Source: Paludibacter sp. | GTDB taxonomy: Bacteria > Bacteroidota > Bacteroidia > Bacteroidales > Paludibacteraceae | DNA length: 5,368 bases | Direction of reading: 5' to 3' | Assembly (NCBI GenBank): GCA_018054805.1 | Contig: JAGPIU010000085.1 | Coordinates: 1-5,368, forward strand | Notes under the pieces: generated by a model | The model's input: the letters and a program-made list of their open reading frames with translations, nothing else | What the model was told of the DNA's origin: nothing | Databases searched by the model: none | Program-made: the position numbers and the translations under genes | Shown: positions 1 to 5,368 of the stretch, in pieces | Numbering within the stretch: position 1 is the stretch's first letter | How the letters are laid out: the number at the start of each line of letters is the position of its first letter

Positions 1-682
1 ACGGAATGAGTTTGAAACTTCCATGTGCAGTTGGCATGTTTACTTTTTCACCTTTTTCAACCAGCGATTCGGTTTTAAGACGGTAAGCAATAAGGTCGGC
101 AATGGAAATAAGTTTCAAATCGAATTTTTTAGCCATGTCGATTAATTGTGGAAGACGTGCCATCGTGCCATCTTCGTTCATAATTTCGATCAGTGCTCCT
201 GCAGGATACAGTCCGGCCAATCGTGCTAAATCAACAGCTGCTTCGGTATGTCCTGCACGACGCAAAACTCCTTTGTTACGTGCACGAAGTGGGAAAATAT
301 GTCCCGGGCGGCCAAAAGTTTCGGGTTTGGAAGTCGGGTCGGCCAATGCCTGAAAGGTTGCAGCACGATCGGCTGCCGAAACGCCTGTGGTACAGCCTTC
401 GAGTTTATCAACACTTACTGTGAAAGGAGTAGAGTGGATTGAAGTGTTTTTCTCAACCTGCATTTCAAGTTCGAGTTCGTCGCAGCGATCTTCGGTAAGC
501 GGAGCGCAAACCACTCCACGACCATGTGTAATCATGAAATTCACCATTTCAGGTGTGATTTTTTCAGCCGCGCAAATAAAGTCACCTTCGTTTTCACGAT
601 CTTCATCGTCCACTACAATCACAAACTTACCAGCTTTGATATCTGCCAAAGCGTCTTCGATAGTGTTAAGAATATTTCCCAT
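1..682 (-). CDS. ribBA: RibBA: 3,4-dihydroxy-2-butanone-4-phosphate synthase / GTP cyclohydrolase II, partial (3' end outside window)
   Basis: This is the N-terminal 227 codons of a riboflavin biosynthesis enzyme; the gene runs off the left edge. The RibB domain (about residues 1-205) turns ribulose 5-phosphate into 3,4-dihydroxy-2-butanone 4-phosphate plus formate. Visible signatures are the acidic metal/substrate loop [10 protein letters not shown] (25-34), THGRG (52-56), TGVSAADRA (99-107), [12 protein letters not shown] (123-134) and GHTEAAVDL (144-152) with its conserved His. After residue 205 the chain continues with a linker and a stretch, [14 protein letters not shown] (214-227), that resembles the first strand of GTP cyclohydrolase II. 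A fused RibBA of about 400 residues is therefore expected, but the zinc and catalytic residues of the second domain lie outside the window. The ATG is 25 bp after the stop of the upstream permease gene, so co-transcription is likely. That gap is too short for an FMN riboswitch. Confidence 0.95.
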   Translation of the reverse strand, partial: MGNILNTIEDALADIKAGKFVIVVDDEDRENEGDFICAAEKITPEMVNFMITHGRGVVCAPLTEDRCDELELEMQVEKNTSIHSTPFTVSVDKLEGCTTGVSAADRAATFQALADPTSKPETFGRPGHIFPLRARNKGVLRRAGHTEAAVDLARLAGLYPAGALIEIMNEDGTMARLPQLIDMAKKFDLKLISIADLIAYRLKTESLVEKGEKVNMPTAHGSFKLIP

Positions 683-707
683 ATAATATTGTATTTCGTT
701 TCTGTAT

Positions 708-2198
708 TTACTGAGATTTTTGTTTTTTGAGCAGTGTTTTCGATTTCGAATAAAACTGTTCAAGTTTCTGTTTGGTTTGCTGTAAAAACCTTATATATTC
801 TTCCTTGTTGAAAAGTGTGGCATCTACGGCTGCTTTGTAAGTAAGGAAAATGCCAATCGGGAGCAATACCGAGGAGCTTAGCCACATACCTTCAGCAGCT
901 GTCCAAAGGCCTTCGCGGGCCATTTTATAGCCGGTATTGTCGATGATATAATAAACAATGAACATGATAACCGAAATAACTACCGGTGTTCCGAGTCCTC
1001 CTTTACGAATAATAGCGCCCAGAGGTGCTCCGATAAAGAAGAAAATAAGACAGGCAAATGATAGCGTGAATTTACGATGCCATTCAATCTGGTGACGACT
1101 CACATAACGCGTGGGCTCGTTGAGCATTATTTTATTATATTCAATCTGACTTTTCAAATCGTTGGCTCTCGATATACTTTGTGTGACAGCAAGCGTCATT
1201 TTTGTTTTATCCTGATTCAGAAACAATGAATCGGGATTGTAGTTTTCGAGCTGAATATTGTCCGAAACCTCAAGTGAGCGTCCCCAGCCCGATTCCCGGC
1301 CAAAATAACGCCTTTCAACCATTTCGTTTTGCTGATCTTTCACCCTTACCTTCACAATTTCCCTTACCGAATCAATCGACTGAGTGAGTTGGTCAATATT
1401 TTTACTCACGTGCTGATCTTCGAGTATCGATTCGTCGAGGCGGTTAAAATCAGAATCAAAGTCGAGCAGGATTTCTTTCATGTCGAATGATTCACGCCGG
1501 TATGGGATGTTGGCAGAGTTGGAATTAATGCTTTGATTTTTAAGATTTTCGAAACTTTCCCCATCGTAAAGCGTAAGCAGAAGATATTTTTTATCTTCGC
1601 TAAGCGAAATTCGTCCTGAGTCGGCTACCATTACTGTAGCATTATTAAAACCTTCGGAAAAATCGTAAATCATAAGGTGTTTAAGTAAGCCTTCTTCCTT
1701 TTCGCGTACATAAAGGTTTAGGCCGTTGATGCCGGAATAGAATTCACCTGAGGGAATATCGAGTTCGGGAGATTTTTGTCGGAGTGAAAAAATAAGTGTC
1801 CAAAGTTTGGTTTGCGACACCGGTAAAACATGGTTTGAAAAGTAAAATGCACCTATCGAAACCATTGCAATAAAAATAATGAGAGGGCGAATAATGCGAA
1901 AAAGCGAAATGCCAGCCGACTTCATGGCGGTGAGCTCGAAATTTTCACCCATATTACCGAAAGTCATAAGCGATGCCAGCAATATAGCCAGTGGCAAGGC
2001 CATTGGAACAAGCGTGAAAATGGAGTAAACAAAAAATTCGGCCAATACATCAAGGCCAATTCCTTTTCCTATTAATTCGGCAAAATGTTTCCACAAAAAC
2101 TGCATCAACAAAATGAAGATACAGATAAGAAACGTCATCAAAAACAGGGTAAAGAAACGTTTGAAGATGTAGATGTCGATTTTTTTCAGTAAAAACAT
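708..2198 (-). CDS. LptF/LptG (YjgP/YjgQ) family permease
   Basis: This 496-residue inner-membrane protein matches the LptF/LptG family, whose members pair with the ATPase LptB to extract lipopolysaccharide from the inner membrane and pass it to the periplasmic bridge. Three N-terminal membrane segments are visible at about 13-35, 57-80 and 102-121, and three C-terminal ones at about 376-395, 403-422 and 438-455. The loop [14 protein letters not shown] (85-98), between segments 2 and 3, is the cytoplasmic coupling helix that contacts LptB. Residues about 122-375 form the periplasmic jellyroll region, enlarged by a charged, probably helical insert at about 250-360. The conserved [10 protein letters not shown] (368-377) and [15 protein letters not shown] (389-403) mark the start of the second membrane half. 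The E. coli proteins are about 360 residues. Whether this copy acts as LptF or LptG cannot be told from one sequence. It is the first gene of a likely operon with ribBA, and its own promoter is visible just upstream. Confidence 0.93.
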   Translation of the reverse strand: MFLLKKIDIYIFKRFFTLFLMTFLICIFILLMQFLWKHFAELIGKGIGLDVLAEFFVYSIFTLVPMALPLAILLASLMTFGNMGENFELTAMKSAGISLFRIIRPLIIFIAMVSIGAFYFSNHVLPVSQTKLWTLIFSLRQKSPELDIPSGEFYSGINGLNLYVREKEEGLLKHLMIYDFSEGFNNATVMVADSGRISLSEDKKYLLLTLYDGESFENLKNQSINSNSANIPYRRESFDMKEILLDFDSDFNRLDESILEDQHVSKNIDQLTQSIDSVREIVKVRVKDQQNEMVERRYFGRESGWGRSLEVSDNIQLENYNPDSLFLNQDKTKMTLAVTQSISRANDLKSQIEYNKIMLNEPTRYVSRHQIEWHRKFTLSFACLIFFFIGAPLGAIIRKGGLGTPVVISVIMFIVYYIIDNTGYKMAREGLWTAAEGMWLSSSVLLPIGIFLTYKAAVDATLFNKEEYIRFLQQTKQKLEQFYSKSKTLLKKQKSQ

Positions 2199-2220
2199 AC
2201 TTTACTTTTTTAAAGTGACA

Positions 2221-2228
2221 CAAAATTA
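2221..2228 (-). promoter_or_regulatory. Bacteroidota-type -7 promoter element for the permease-ribBA operon
   Basis: Read on the minus strand this is TAATTTTG, a perfect match to TAnnTTTG, the -7 element recognised by the Bacteroidota primary sigma factor. It ends 22 bp before the permease ATG, so transcription would start about 6 bp further on and leave a leader of roughly 15 nt. I see no good TTTG at the -33 position 19-21 bp upstream, so the call rests on the -7 element and its placement. Confidence 0.5.
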
Positions 2229-2294
2229 CTTCAAAAACTTCAATAATCCACGTTCCGAAGTGCGAAATATAATTAAAGTACAAGCCTCTGTAAT

Positions 2295-2326
2295 AAAAAA
2301 CGTCCGCTAAATATTCAGCAGACGTT
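2295..2326 (-). terminator. Rho-independent terminator of the START-like gene
   Basis: On the minus strand the arms AACGTCTGCT (2326-2317) and AGCGGACGTT (2308-2299) form a 10 bp stem around an 8-base loop, followed by a T run to 2295. The only non-Watson-Crick position is a G-U wobble in minus-strand RNA but a C-A mismatch in plus-strand RNA. Together with the T run, this points to minus-strand use. It lies about 50 bp past the stop codon of the START-like gene and upstream of the permease promoter, so it separates the two transcription units. Confidence 0.85.
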
Positions 2327-2377
2327 AAAGTGTTTTTTAGTAATGCAATAAATGCTAATCAGCTAACTGATTTTAAA

Positions 2378-2761
2378 TTACATGCCGGTTTTTCGTTTGA
2401 GCTCATCAATTTGCTTGTTCCATAGTAAAATGGCATCTTCTTTCTCATCTTCTTCGGCAAAATCGGTTACCATTAAAATTACTTCAGTTGTAAGTGGAAC
2501 AATAATTATTTGTAGTTCAAAATAATACTCAGTACCTTGATCTTCTTCCCACTGAAATCGTATAAACTGATTTTGTTTGGTTTGTTGCAAAAATGCAGTT
2601 TGTTCATACTTTTCCCAGCTGAAAGTATGTTCATTTCCATTTACTGTTACTCCATCTGCAAACCATTCTGATAGTCCTAAAGGATTTCCTATCGAATTCC
2701 ACAACACAGCCGGCGATACATTGTTGAGGGAATATTCTATTGTGAAAAGTGATTTACTCAT
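2378..2761 (-). CDS. START-like domain protein (SRPBCC fold, Bacteroidota type)
   Basis: This small soluble protein of 127 residues resembles the START-like (SRPBCC/AHSA1-related) proteins common in Bacteroidota. The pattern is an N-terminal strand (5-10), a short helix (17-24), the hallmark GLSEWFAD (29-36), a run of antiparallel strands with FSWE (47-50) and FIRFQWEED (66-74), then VTDFAEEDE (98-106) and a C-terminal helix (about 107-124) with LLWNKQIDELK. That helix normally closes over a hydrophobic cavity in this fold. There is no signal peptide or membrane segment, so it is probably cytoplasmic. The ligand and role are unknown: family membership is clear, function is not. The ATG gives the standard N-terminus for the family. 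It is a single-gene unit with its own terminator and a possible weak promoter upstream. Confidence 0.85.
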   Translation of the reverse strand: MSKSLFTIEYSLNNVSPAVLWNSIGNPLGLSEWFADGVTVNGNEHTFSWEKYEQTAFLQQTKQNQFIRFQWEEDQGTEYYFELQIIIVPLTTEVILMVTDFAEEDEKEDAILLWNKQIDELKRKTGM

Positions 2762-2812
2762 ACGCTGATGAGGACGTTTTATTTTTCAATTTGTTTGTAC
2801 TCTAATTCGACC

Positions 2813-2844
2813 GCAATATAGTCAAACTATCCGAGCATTCCAAA
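2813..2844 (-). promoter_or_regulatory. possible weak promoter of the START-like gene
   Basis: On the minus strand a TTTG (2844-2841) is followed after 20 bp by TATATTGC (2820-2813). The spacing fits the Bacteroidota -33/-7 arrangement, but the -7 element has only the TA and first two T positions of TAnnTTTG. It would give a leader of about 45 nt. The surrounding 179 bp gap (2762-2940) is AT-rich and non-coding as far as I can see, and no clear terminator for cdd is visible in it, so read-through from cdd is possible. Confidence 0.3.
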
Positions 2845-2940
2845 TATTGCAATTGAAAAATACTAACAAATTGAATGTCGATATCAGTTTTGGTCTTTTC
2901 CATGCTTATTCAGCAAAAATACTCAAAATTATCCCCGAAA

Positions 2941-3423
2941 TCAGGTTAATAAGTTGCTTTTACCAAACGAGAGAGGAAGCAGTTCTTTTACCTTGTCGAG
3001 TCGGTAAATATATTTCTGTCCATCGAGGAAAACGGTAATGTCTTTTTCGAACCGGTTTTCAGTTTCGAGCAATACCTGTCGGCACGATCCGCAGGGTGTG
3101 ATTGGCTCCTGCAGAAAGTTACCATCGCTGAAGGCTGTAATAGCAAGTGTTTTCACAGCTACGTCAGGATATTGTGCATTGGCATAAAACATAGCCACAC
3201 GTTCAGCGCACAAACCTGATGGATAAGCTGAGTTTTCCTGATTACTGCCTGCGAAAATTTCGCCGTTTTCGAGTAATACAGCTGCACCTACCGAGAATTT
3301 GGAATACGGAGCATATGATTTTGAAACCTGTTCTCTGGCTTTTTCAATCAGGTGCACTTCTTCAGGTTTAAGTTCGTTGTGATTCAAAACTGTAACATGT
3401 GTTTCAATGATTTTTTTCTGCAT
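2941..3423 (-). CDS. cdd: cytidine deaminase
   Basis: The enzyme deaminates cytidine and deoxycytidine to uridine and deoxyuridine in pyrimidine salvage, in the cytoplasm. The 160-residue protein shows the complete zinc site of the homotetrameric class: CAE at 72-74 (Cys72 ligand, Glu74 general acid/base) and PCGSCRQ at 110-116 (Cys111 and Cys114 ligands). Substrate-binding features are YAPYSKFSVGAA (38-49), with the Phe that stacks near the base, and SNQENSAYPSG (60-70), with the Asn61 and Glu63 equivalents that hold the ribose. The C-terminus ends with the usual ELLPLSFG pattern (147-154). Compared with the roughly 136-residue Bacillus enzyme it has about 20 extra N-terminal residues, a length I associate with Bacteroidota members. 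No Shine-Dalgarno is present; the ATG is preceded by an A/T-rich stretch. It is divergent from the glucosaminidase gene. Confidence 0.96.
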   Translation of the reverse strand: MQKKIIETHVTVLNHNELKPEEVHLIEKAREQVSKSYAPYSKFSVGAAVLLENGEIFAGSNQENSAYPSGLCAERVAMFYANAQYPDVAVKTLAITAFSDGNFLQEPITPCGSCRQVLLETENRFEKDITVFLDGQKYIYRLDKVKELLPLSFGKSNLLT

Positions 3424-3475
3424 AATAATATTTTAGTTTAAAATTTAGTCCGCAATAGGATGGCTTAACTAATCA

Positions 3476-3483
3476 CAAAAATA
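3476..3483 (-). promoter_or_regulatory. Bacteroidota-type -7 element for cdd
   Basis: On the minus strand the sequence is TATTTTTG, a perfect TAnnTTTG match. It lies about 52 bp before the cdd ATG and predicts a leader of about 47 nt. No clear TTTG at -33 is seen. An identical octamer faces the other way at 3526-3533, so the intergenic region is a compact divergent promoter. Confidence 0.5.
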
Positions 3484-3525
3484 TAAAATTCCCCCGTTTA
3501 ATTTATTTATTTCAGCGATTAGTTT

Positions 3526-3533
3526 TATTTTTG
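3526..3533 (+). promoter_or_regulatory. Bacteroidota-type -7 element for the glucosaminidase gene
   Basis: TATTTTTG is a perfect TAnnTTTG match 30 bp before the ATG at 3564, giving a predicted leader of about 24 nt. A TTTA at 3502-3505, 20 bp upstream, is a one-mismatch -33 candidate. It probably drives both the glucosaminidase and the closely following DUF721 gene. Confidence 0.55.
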
Positions 3534-3563
3534 TAGCAAAATAAGCCTAATTTCAGTATTTTT

Positions 3564-4505
3564 ATGAGACTTAGAACCGGAATTCTACTGTTAGCATTCA
3601 TTTTTTCTACTATTTTGTCAACGCTTTTTGCTCAATCGAAAAGTCAGGCATATATAAATTACGTTCAGAATTACTATAAACTTGCTATGATTCAGCAAAA
3701 AGAACATGGCATTCCTGCAAGTATCACGCTGGCTCAGGGACTTTTAGAGTCGGGCGCCGGTATGAGTGAGCTGGCTCGCAAATCGAATAATCACTTTGGT
3801 ATAAAATGTCACGACTGGTCGGGCGAGAAAACATATCACGACGATGATGAACGCGGCGAATGTTTTCGTAAATACGATAAAGTACTTGATTCTTACGAAG
3901 ATCATTCTGCATTTTTGAAAAACCGCACTCGCTACGCTTTCCTTTTCGAACTAAGCCCAACCGATTATCAAGCCTGGGCGCATGGCCTTAAAAAAGCAGG
4001 TTATGCAACCGATCCTTCGTATGCATATAAGCTTATTTCACTTATCGAAAACTACGATTTACATCAGTACGATATTCAAAAGCTTGATGTAAAGCAAATT
4101 GCAGAAGTTAATAAAAATCAGCAGCGCTCATCGAACCATCCGATTGGAACAGTATCGGCCTACAGAGTACACGAAATATATAAAAATAACGGAGTGAAAT
4201 TTGTGGTGTCAATGGTTGGCGATTCTTACGCGTCGCTATCGGAAGAGTTGAATATCAGTGAGAAAAGATTGAGACGATACAATGAAATAAATGAATTTAC
4301 AGAACTTTTGCCCGGAACGCAGGTGTATATTCGTTACAAGAAAAACAAAGCGTCACGTGGCTATTCGCATCATGTAGTGCGGGCGGGCGATTCGATGTAC
4401 AGTATTGCTCAGAATTATGGTATCAAAATTGAAAAGCTGTATAAACTGAATGAAATGCCTTATCACGAAGGCGCAAAACTGGGTCAGGTATTGAAACTGA
4501 GATAA
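3564..4505 (+). CDS. secreted N-acetylglucosaminidase (GH73/FlgJ-type) with two LysM modules
   Basis: This is a peptidoglycan hydrolase of 313 residues, predicted to act in the periplasm. Residues 1-23 form a signal peptide (two Arg, a hydrophobic core, then a LFA-Q junction); there is no lipobox Cys. The glucosaminidase domain spans about 28-170, with the FlgJ-like signature ASITLAQGLLESGAGMSELA (52-71), in which Glu62 is the expected catalytic acid, then SNNHFGIKCHDWSG (74-87), ECFRKYDKVLDSYEDHSAFL (99-118) and the closing GLKKAGYATDPSYAYKLI (141-158). Cys82 and Cys100 could form a disulfide. A diverged LysM lies at about 213-260 (MVGDSYASLSEELNISEKRLRRYN) and a canonical one at 269-313 (HHVVRAGDSMYSIAQNYGIK). 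LysM modules bind N-acetylglucosamine in glycan chains. The enzyme should cleave GlcNAc linkages during wall remodelling or daughter-cell separation. The next gene starts 3 bp after the stop. Confidence 0.93.
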   Translation: MRLRTGILLLAFIFSTILSTLFAQSKSQAYINYVQNYYKLAMIQQKEHGIPASITLAQGLLESGAGMSELARKSNNHFGIKCHDWSGEKTYHDDDERGECFRKYDKVLDSYEDHSAFLKNRTRYAFLFELSPTDYQAWAHGLKKAGYATDPSYAYKLISLIENYDLHQYDIQKLDVKQIAEVNKNQQRSSNHPIGTVSAYRVHEIYKNNGVKFVVSMVGDSYASLSEELNISEKRLRRYNEINEFTELLPGTQVYIRYKKNKASRGYSHHVVRAGDSMYSIAQNYGIKIEKLYKLNEMPYHEGAKLGQVLKLR

Positions 4506-4508
4506 AAT

Positions 4509-4799
4509 ATGAGAAAAAGAAATACAGAATTACTCAAAGATGTAATTGCTCAGGTGCTGAAACAGAATAAACTGGACCGACCGCTGAATGAGAAACATAT
4601 TATTGACGCCTGGCCGGCAGTACTCGGACATAATATTAATCAATATACTTCGGCGCTCGAAATCCGTCAGCGCATACTTTATGTGACGCTCACTTCATCG
4701 GTGCTTCGTCACGATTTATTTTTGTCGAAAGATCAAATAATGGCATCGCTCAATAAGCATGTTGGGGCGGATGTAATTAAAAATATTGTATTTAAATAA
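4509..4799 (+). CDS. DUF721 / DciA-like protein (probable replicative helicase loading factor)
   Basis: This 96-residue basic protein fits the DUF721 family, which includes DciA, the ancestral bacterial factor that helps load the replicative helicase DnaB. Residues 5-20 (TELLKDVIAQVLKQNK) form the first helix. The core has DAWPAVLGHNINQYT (33-47) with the family's conserved Trp35 and Gly40, strands at 48-61 (ending ILYVTLTSS), then LRHDLFLSKDQIMASLNKHVG (66-86), and a final strand VIKNIVF (89-95). The whole protein is little more than the KH-like core, which is usual for Bacteroidota members. It lacks the long extension of proteobacterial DciA, so helicase loading is inferred from the family rather than shown. 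It starts 3 bp after the glucosaminidase stop, so the two are almost certainly co-transcribed and perhaps translationally coupled. Confidence 0.85.
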   Translation: MRKRNTELLKDVIAQVLKQNKLDRPLNEKHIIDAWPAVLGHNINQYTSALEIRQRILYVTLTSSVLRHDLFLSKDQIMASLNKHVGADVIKNIVFK

Positions 4800-4824
4800 G
4801 TAATTGAAATGTAATAACTTATTT
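4794..4824. repeat. 8 bp AT-rich inverted repeat over the end of the DUF721 gene
   Basis: AAATAAGT (4794-4801) and ACTTATTT (4817-4824) are perfect inverted copies separated by 15 bases; the left arm includes the TAA stop. The stem is AT-rich apart from one G-C pair and lacks a following clean T run, so it would be at best a weak terminator. In the remainder of the 110 bp gap up to the cupin, TTG at 4839-4841 followed after 20 bp by a TA at 4862 is only a very weak promoter candidate. Confidence 0.3.
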
Positions 4825-4909
4825 GTGTTATTTGAAAATTGTTTAAAACGCGACATCGTTTTATTCCTATTACATAAATGCCATCAGAACTCAACAACTA
4901 ACAGATATA

Positions 4910-5305
4910 ATGAAAATAATTAACTCAGTACTTCTGGATGAAATTTGTAAACAGGCAAAGGAAAGTCCCAGATTAAGAATGAATTACAACCTACATTCTG
5001 AACTCGATGAACCTGTTCAAAGACTCATGAATGCACTTGAGCCGGGTACCGAGATTCCTGTGCATCGTCATCGCCATACCGATGAAACATACCTTGTTCT
5101 AAGGGGAAGTTTAAATGTTGTAGTTTTTAATGAGAAGAAAGAACAACTTGAAAAAATACTGCTCGACCCGCTAAAGGGTTCGTACGGAGTTTCAGTACCC
5201 GCAGGGCAGTGGCATTCAGTGGACGTGCTCGAAACAAACACTGTGATTTTTGAAATCAAAGAAGGGCCTTATGCTGCTTTGGGTGAGGAAGATATTTTAA
5301 AGTAA
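4910..5305 (+). CDS. WbuC-family cupin-fold metalloprotein
   Basis: The 131-residue protein is a single-domain cupin that resembles WbuC-family proteins, best known from O-antigen gene clusters but of unproven function. The N-terminal segment SPRLRMNYNLHSELDEPVQR (19-38) and LMNALEPGTEIPVHRHRHTD (39-58) are typical of the family. Cupin motif 1 is complete: Gly46, then His52, His54 and Glu59 as metal ligands, ending at Gly66 with the spacing G-x5-HxH-x4-E-x6-G. Motif 2 is seen as VPAGQWHSV (96-104), with His102 as the fourth ligand. A mononuclear metal site is therefore expected; metal and substrate cannot be read from sequence. There is no signal peptide, so it is probably cytoplasmic. It sits alone between a 110 bp gap and a strong terminator, with no sugar-modifying genes in view. 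The ATG chosen gives the expected family N-terminus. Confidence 0.88.
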   Translation: MKIINSVLLDEICKQAKESPRLRMNYNLHSELDEPVQRLMNALEPGTEIPVHRHRHTDETYLVLRGSLNVVVFNEKKEQLEKILLDPLKGSYGVSVPAGQWHSVDVLETNTVIFEIKEGPYAALGEEDILK

Positions 5306-5318
5306 ATAAACCGGGTAT

Positions 5319-5365
5319 CAATAAAAATGGCTGTTATCCTGATTGGATAGCAGCCATTTTTATTG
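5319..5365 (+). terminator. strong intrinsic terminator after the cupin gene
   Basis: Two arms of 21 bases (5319-5339 and 5345-5365) pair around the 5-base loop TGATT. All pairs are Watson-Crick except one U-G wobble in plus-strand RNA, which would be a C-A mismatch in minus-strand RNA. The GC-rich core is TGGCTG/CAGCCA, flanked by an A tract on the left and a T tract on the right, so both strands have a hairpin followed by U residues. It ends the cupin transcript 13 bp after the stop and may also stop transcription entering from the right. Confidence 0.9.
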
Positions 5366-5368
5366 TGA

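Noticed and set aside
102..730. Several open frames on the plus strand, and one on the minus strand in another frame, opposite or within the ribBA region.
   Set aside because: They overlap a clear RibB coding frame with all its conserved motifs, and their translations show no domain-like pattern.
2050..2283. A 77-codon minus-strand frame overlapping the start of the permease gene.
   Set aside because: It overlaps the permease's conserved N-terminal segments in another frame and runs through the promoter region; the product looks like a shifted shadow.
2199..2377. Possible riboswitch or small RNA gene in the gap upstream of the permease.
   Set aside because: The only strong structure is the simple 10 bp terminator hairpin; the predicted leader of the permease is about 15 nt, too short for a riboswitch.
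2847..3038. A 63-codon plus-strand frame in the gap between the START-like gene and cdd.
   Set aside because: Half of it overlaps the conserved C-terminal part of cdd on the other strand, and it has no recognisable domain or good promoter.
3724..3960. A 78-codon minus-strand frame inside the glucosaminidase gene.
   Set aside because: It lies opposite the conserved catalytic region of the hydrolase and has no independent support.
4878..4901. A 7-codon open frame (MPSELNN) ending 8 bp before the cupin ATG, as a possible leader peptide.
   Set aside because: It is very short, has no regulatory codon run or attenuator hairpin, and such frames are common by chance.
5319..5365. Long inverted repeat at the right edge as a possible transposon end.
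   Set aside because: The short loop, U-rich flank and position just after the cupin stop fit an intrinsic terminator; there is no transposase and no target duplication in view.

Overview
The window looks like ordinary chromosomal DNA of a member of the Bacteroidota, probably a Bacteroidales or Marinilabiliales relative; the exact lineage is inferred. The grounds are moderate AT richness, start codons without Shine-Dalgarno sequences, several perfect copies of the Bacteroidota -7 promoter element TAnnTTTG at plausible distances from starts, and family content typical of that phylum: a long LptF/LptG permease next to ribBA, a short START-like protein, a short DUF721/DciA protein and a WbuC-type cupin.

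Left part, minus strand: an LPS-export-type permease (708-2198) is followed after 25 bp by ribBA (682 to beyond the left edge), so the two are probably one transcript from a promoter at about 2221-2228. Upstream of it lies a START-like/SRPBCC gene (2378-2761) with its own intrinsic terminator (2295-2326), then a cytidine deaminase gene, cdd (2941-3423), both also on the minus strand.

Right part, plus strand: a 140 bp divergent intergenic region carries one -7 element for cdd and one for a secreted two-LysM N-acetylglucosaminidase (3564-4505). That gene is followed after 3 bp by a DUF721/DciA-like gene (4509-4799), a probable helicase-loading factor. After a 110 bp AT-rich gap comes a WbuC-family cupin (4910-5305), closed by a strong hairpin terminator (5319-5365) at the right edge.

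The genes serve separate housekeeping tasks: riboflavin synthesis, envelope lipid export, pyrimidine salvage, peptidoglycan remodelling and replication. I found no mobile element, CRISPR array, RNA gene, broken gene or convincing new system. No gap between genes exceeds 300 bases. The points most worth a second look are the coupling of the peptidoglycan hydrolase to the DciA-like gene, the cupin outside any visible O-antigen cluster, and the enlarged periplasmic part of the permease.
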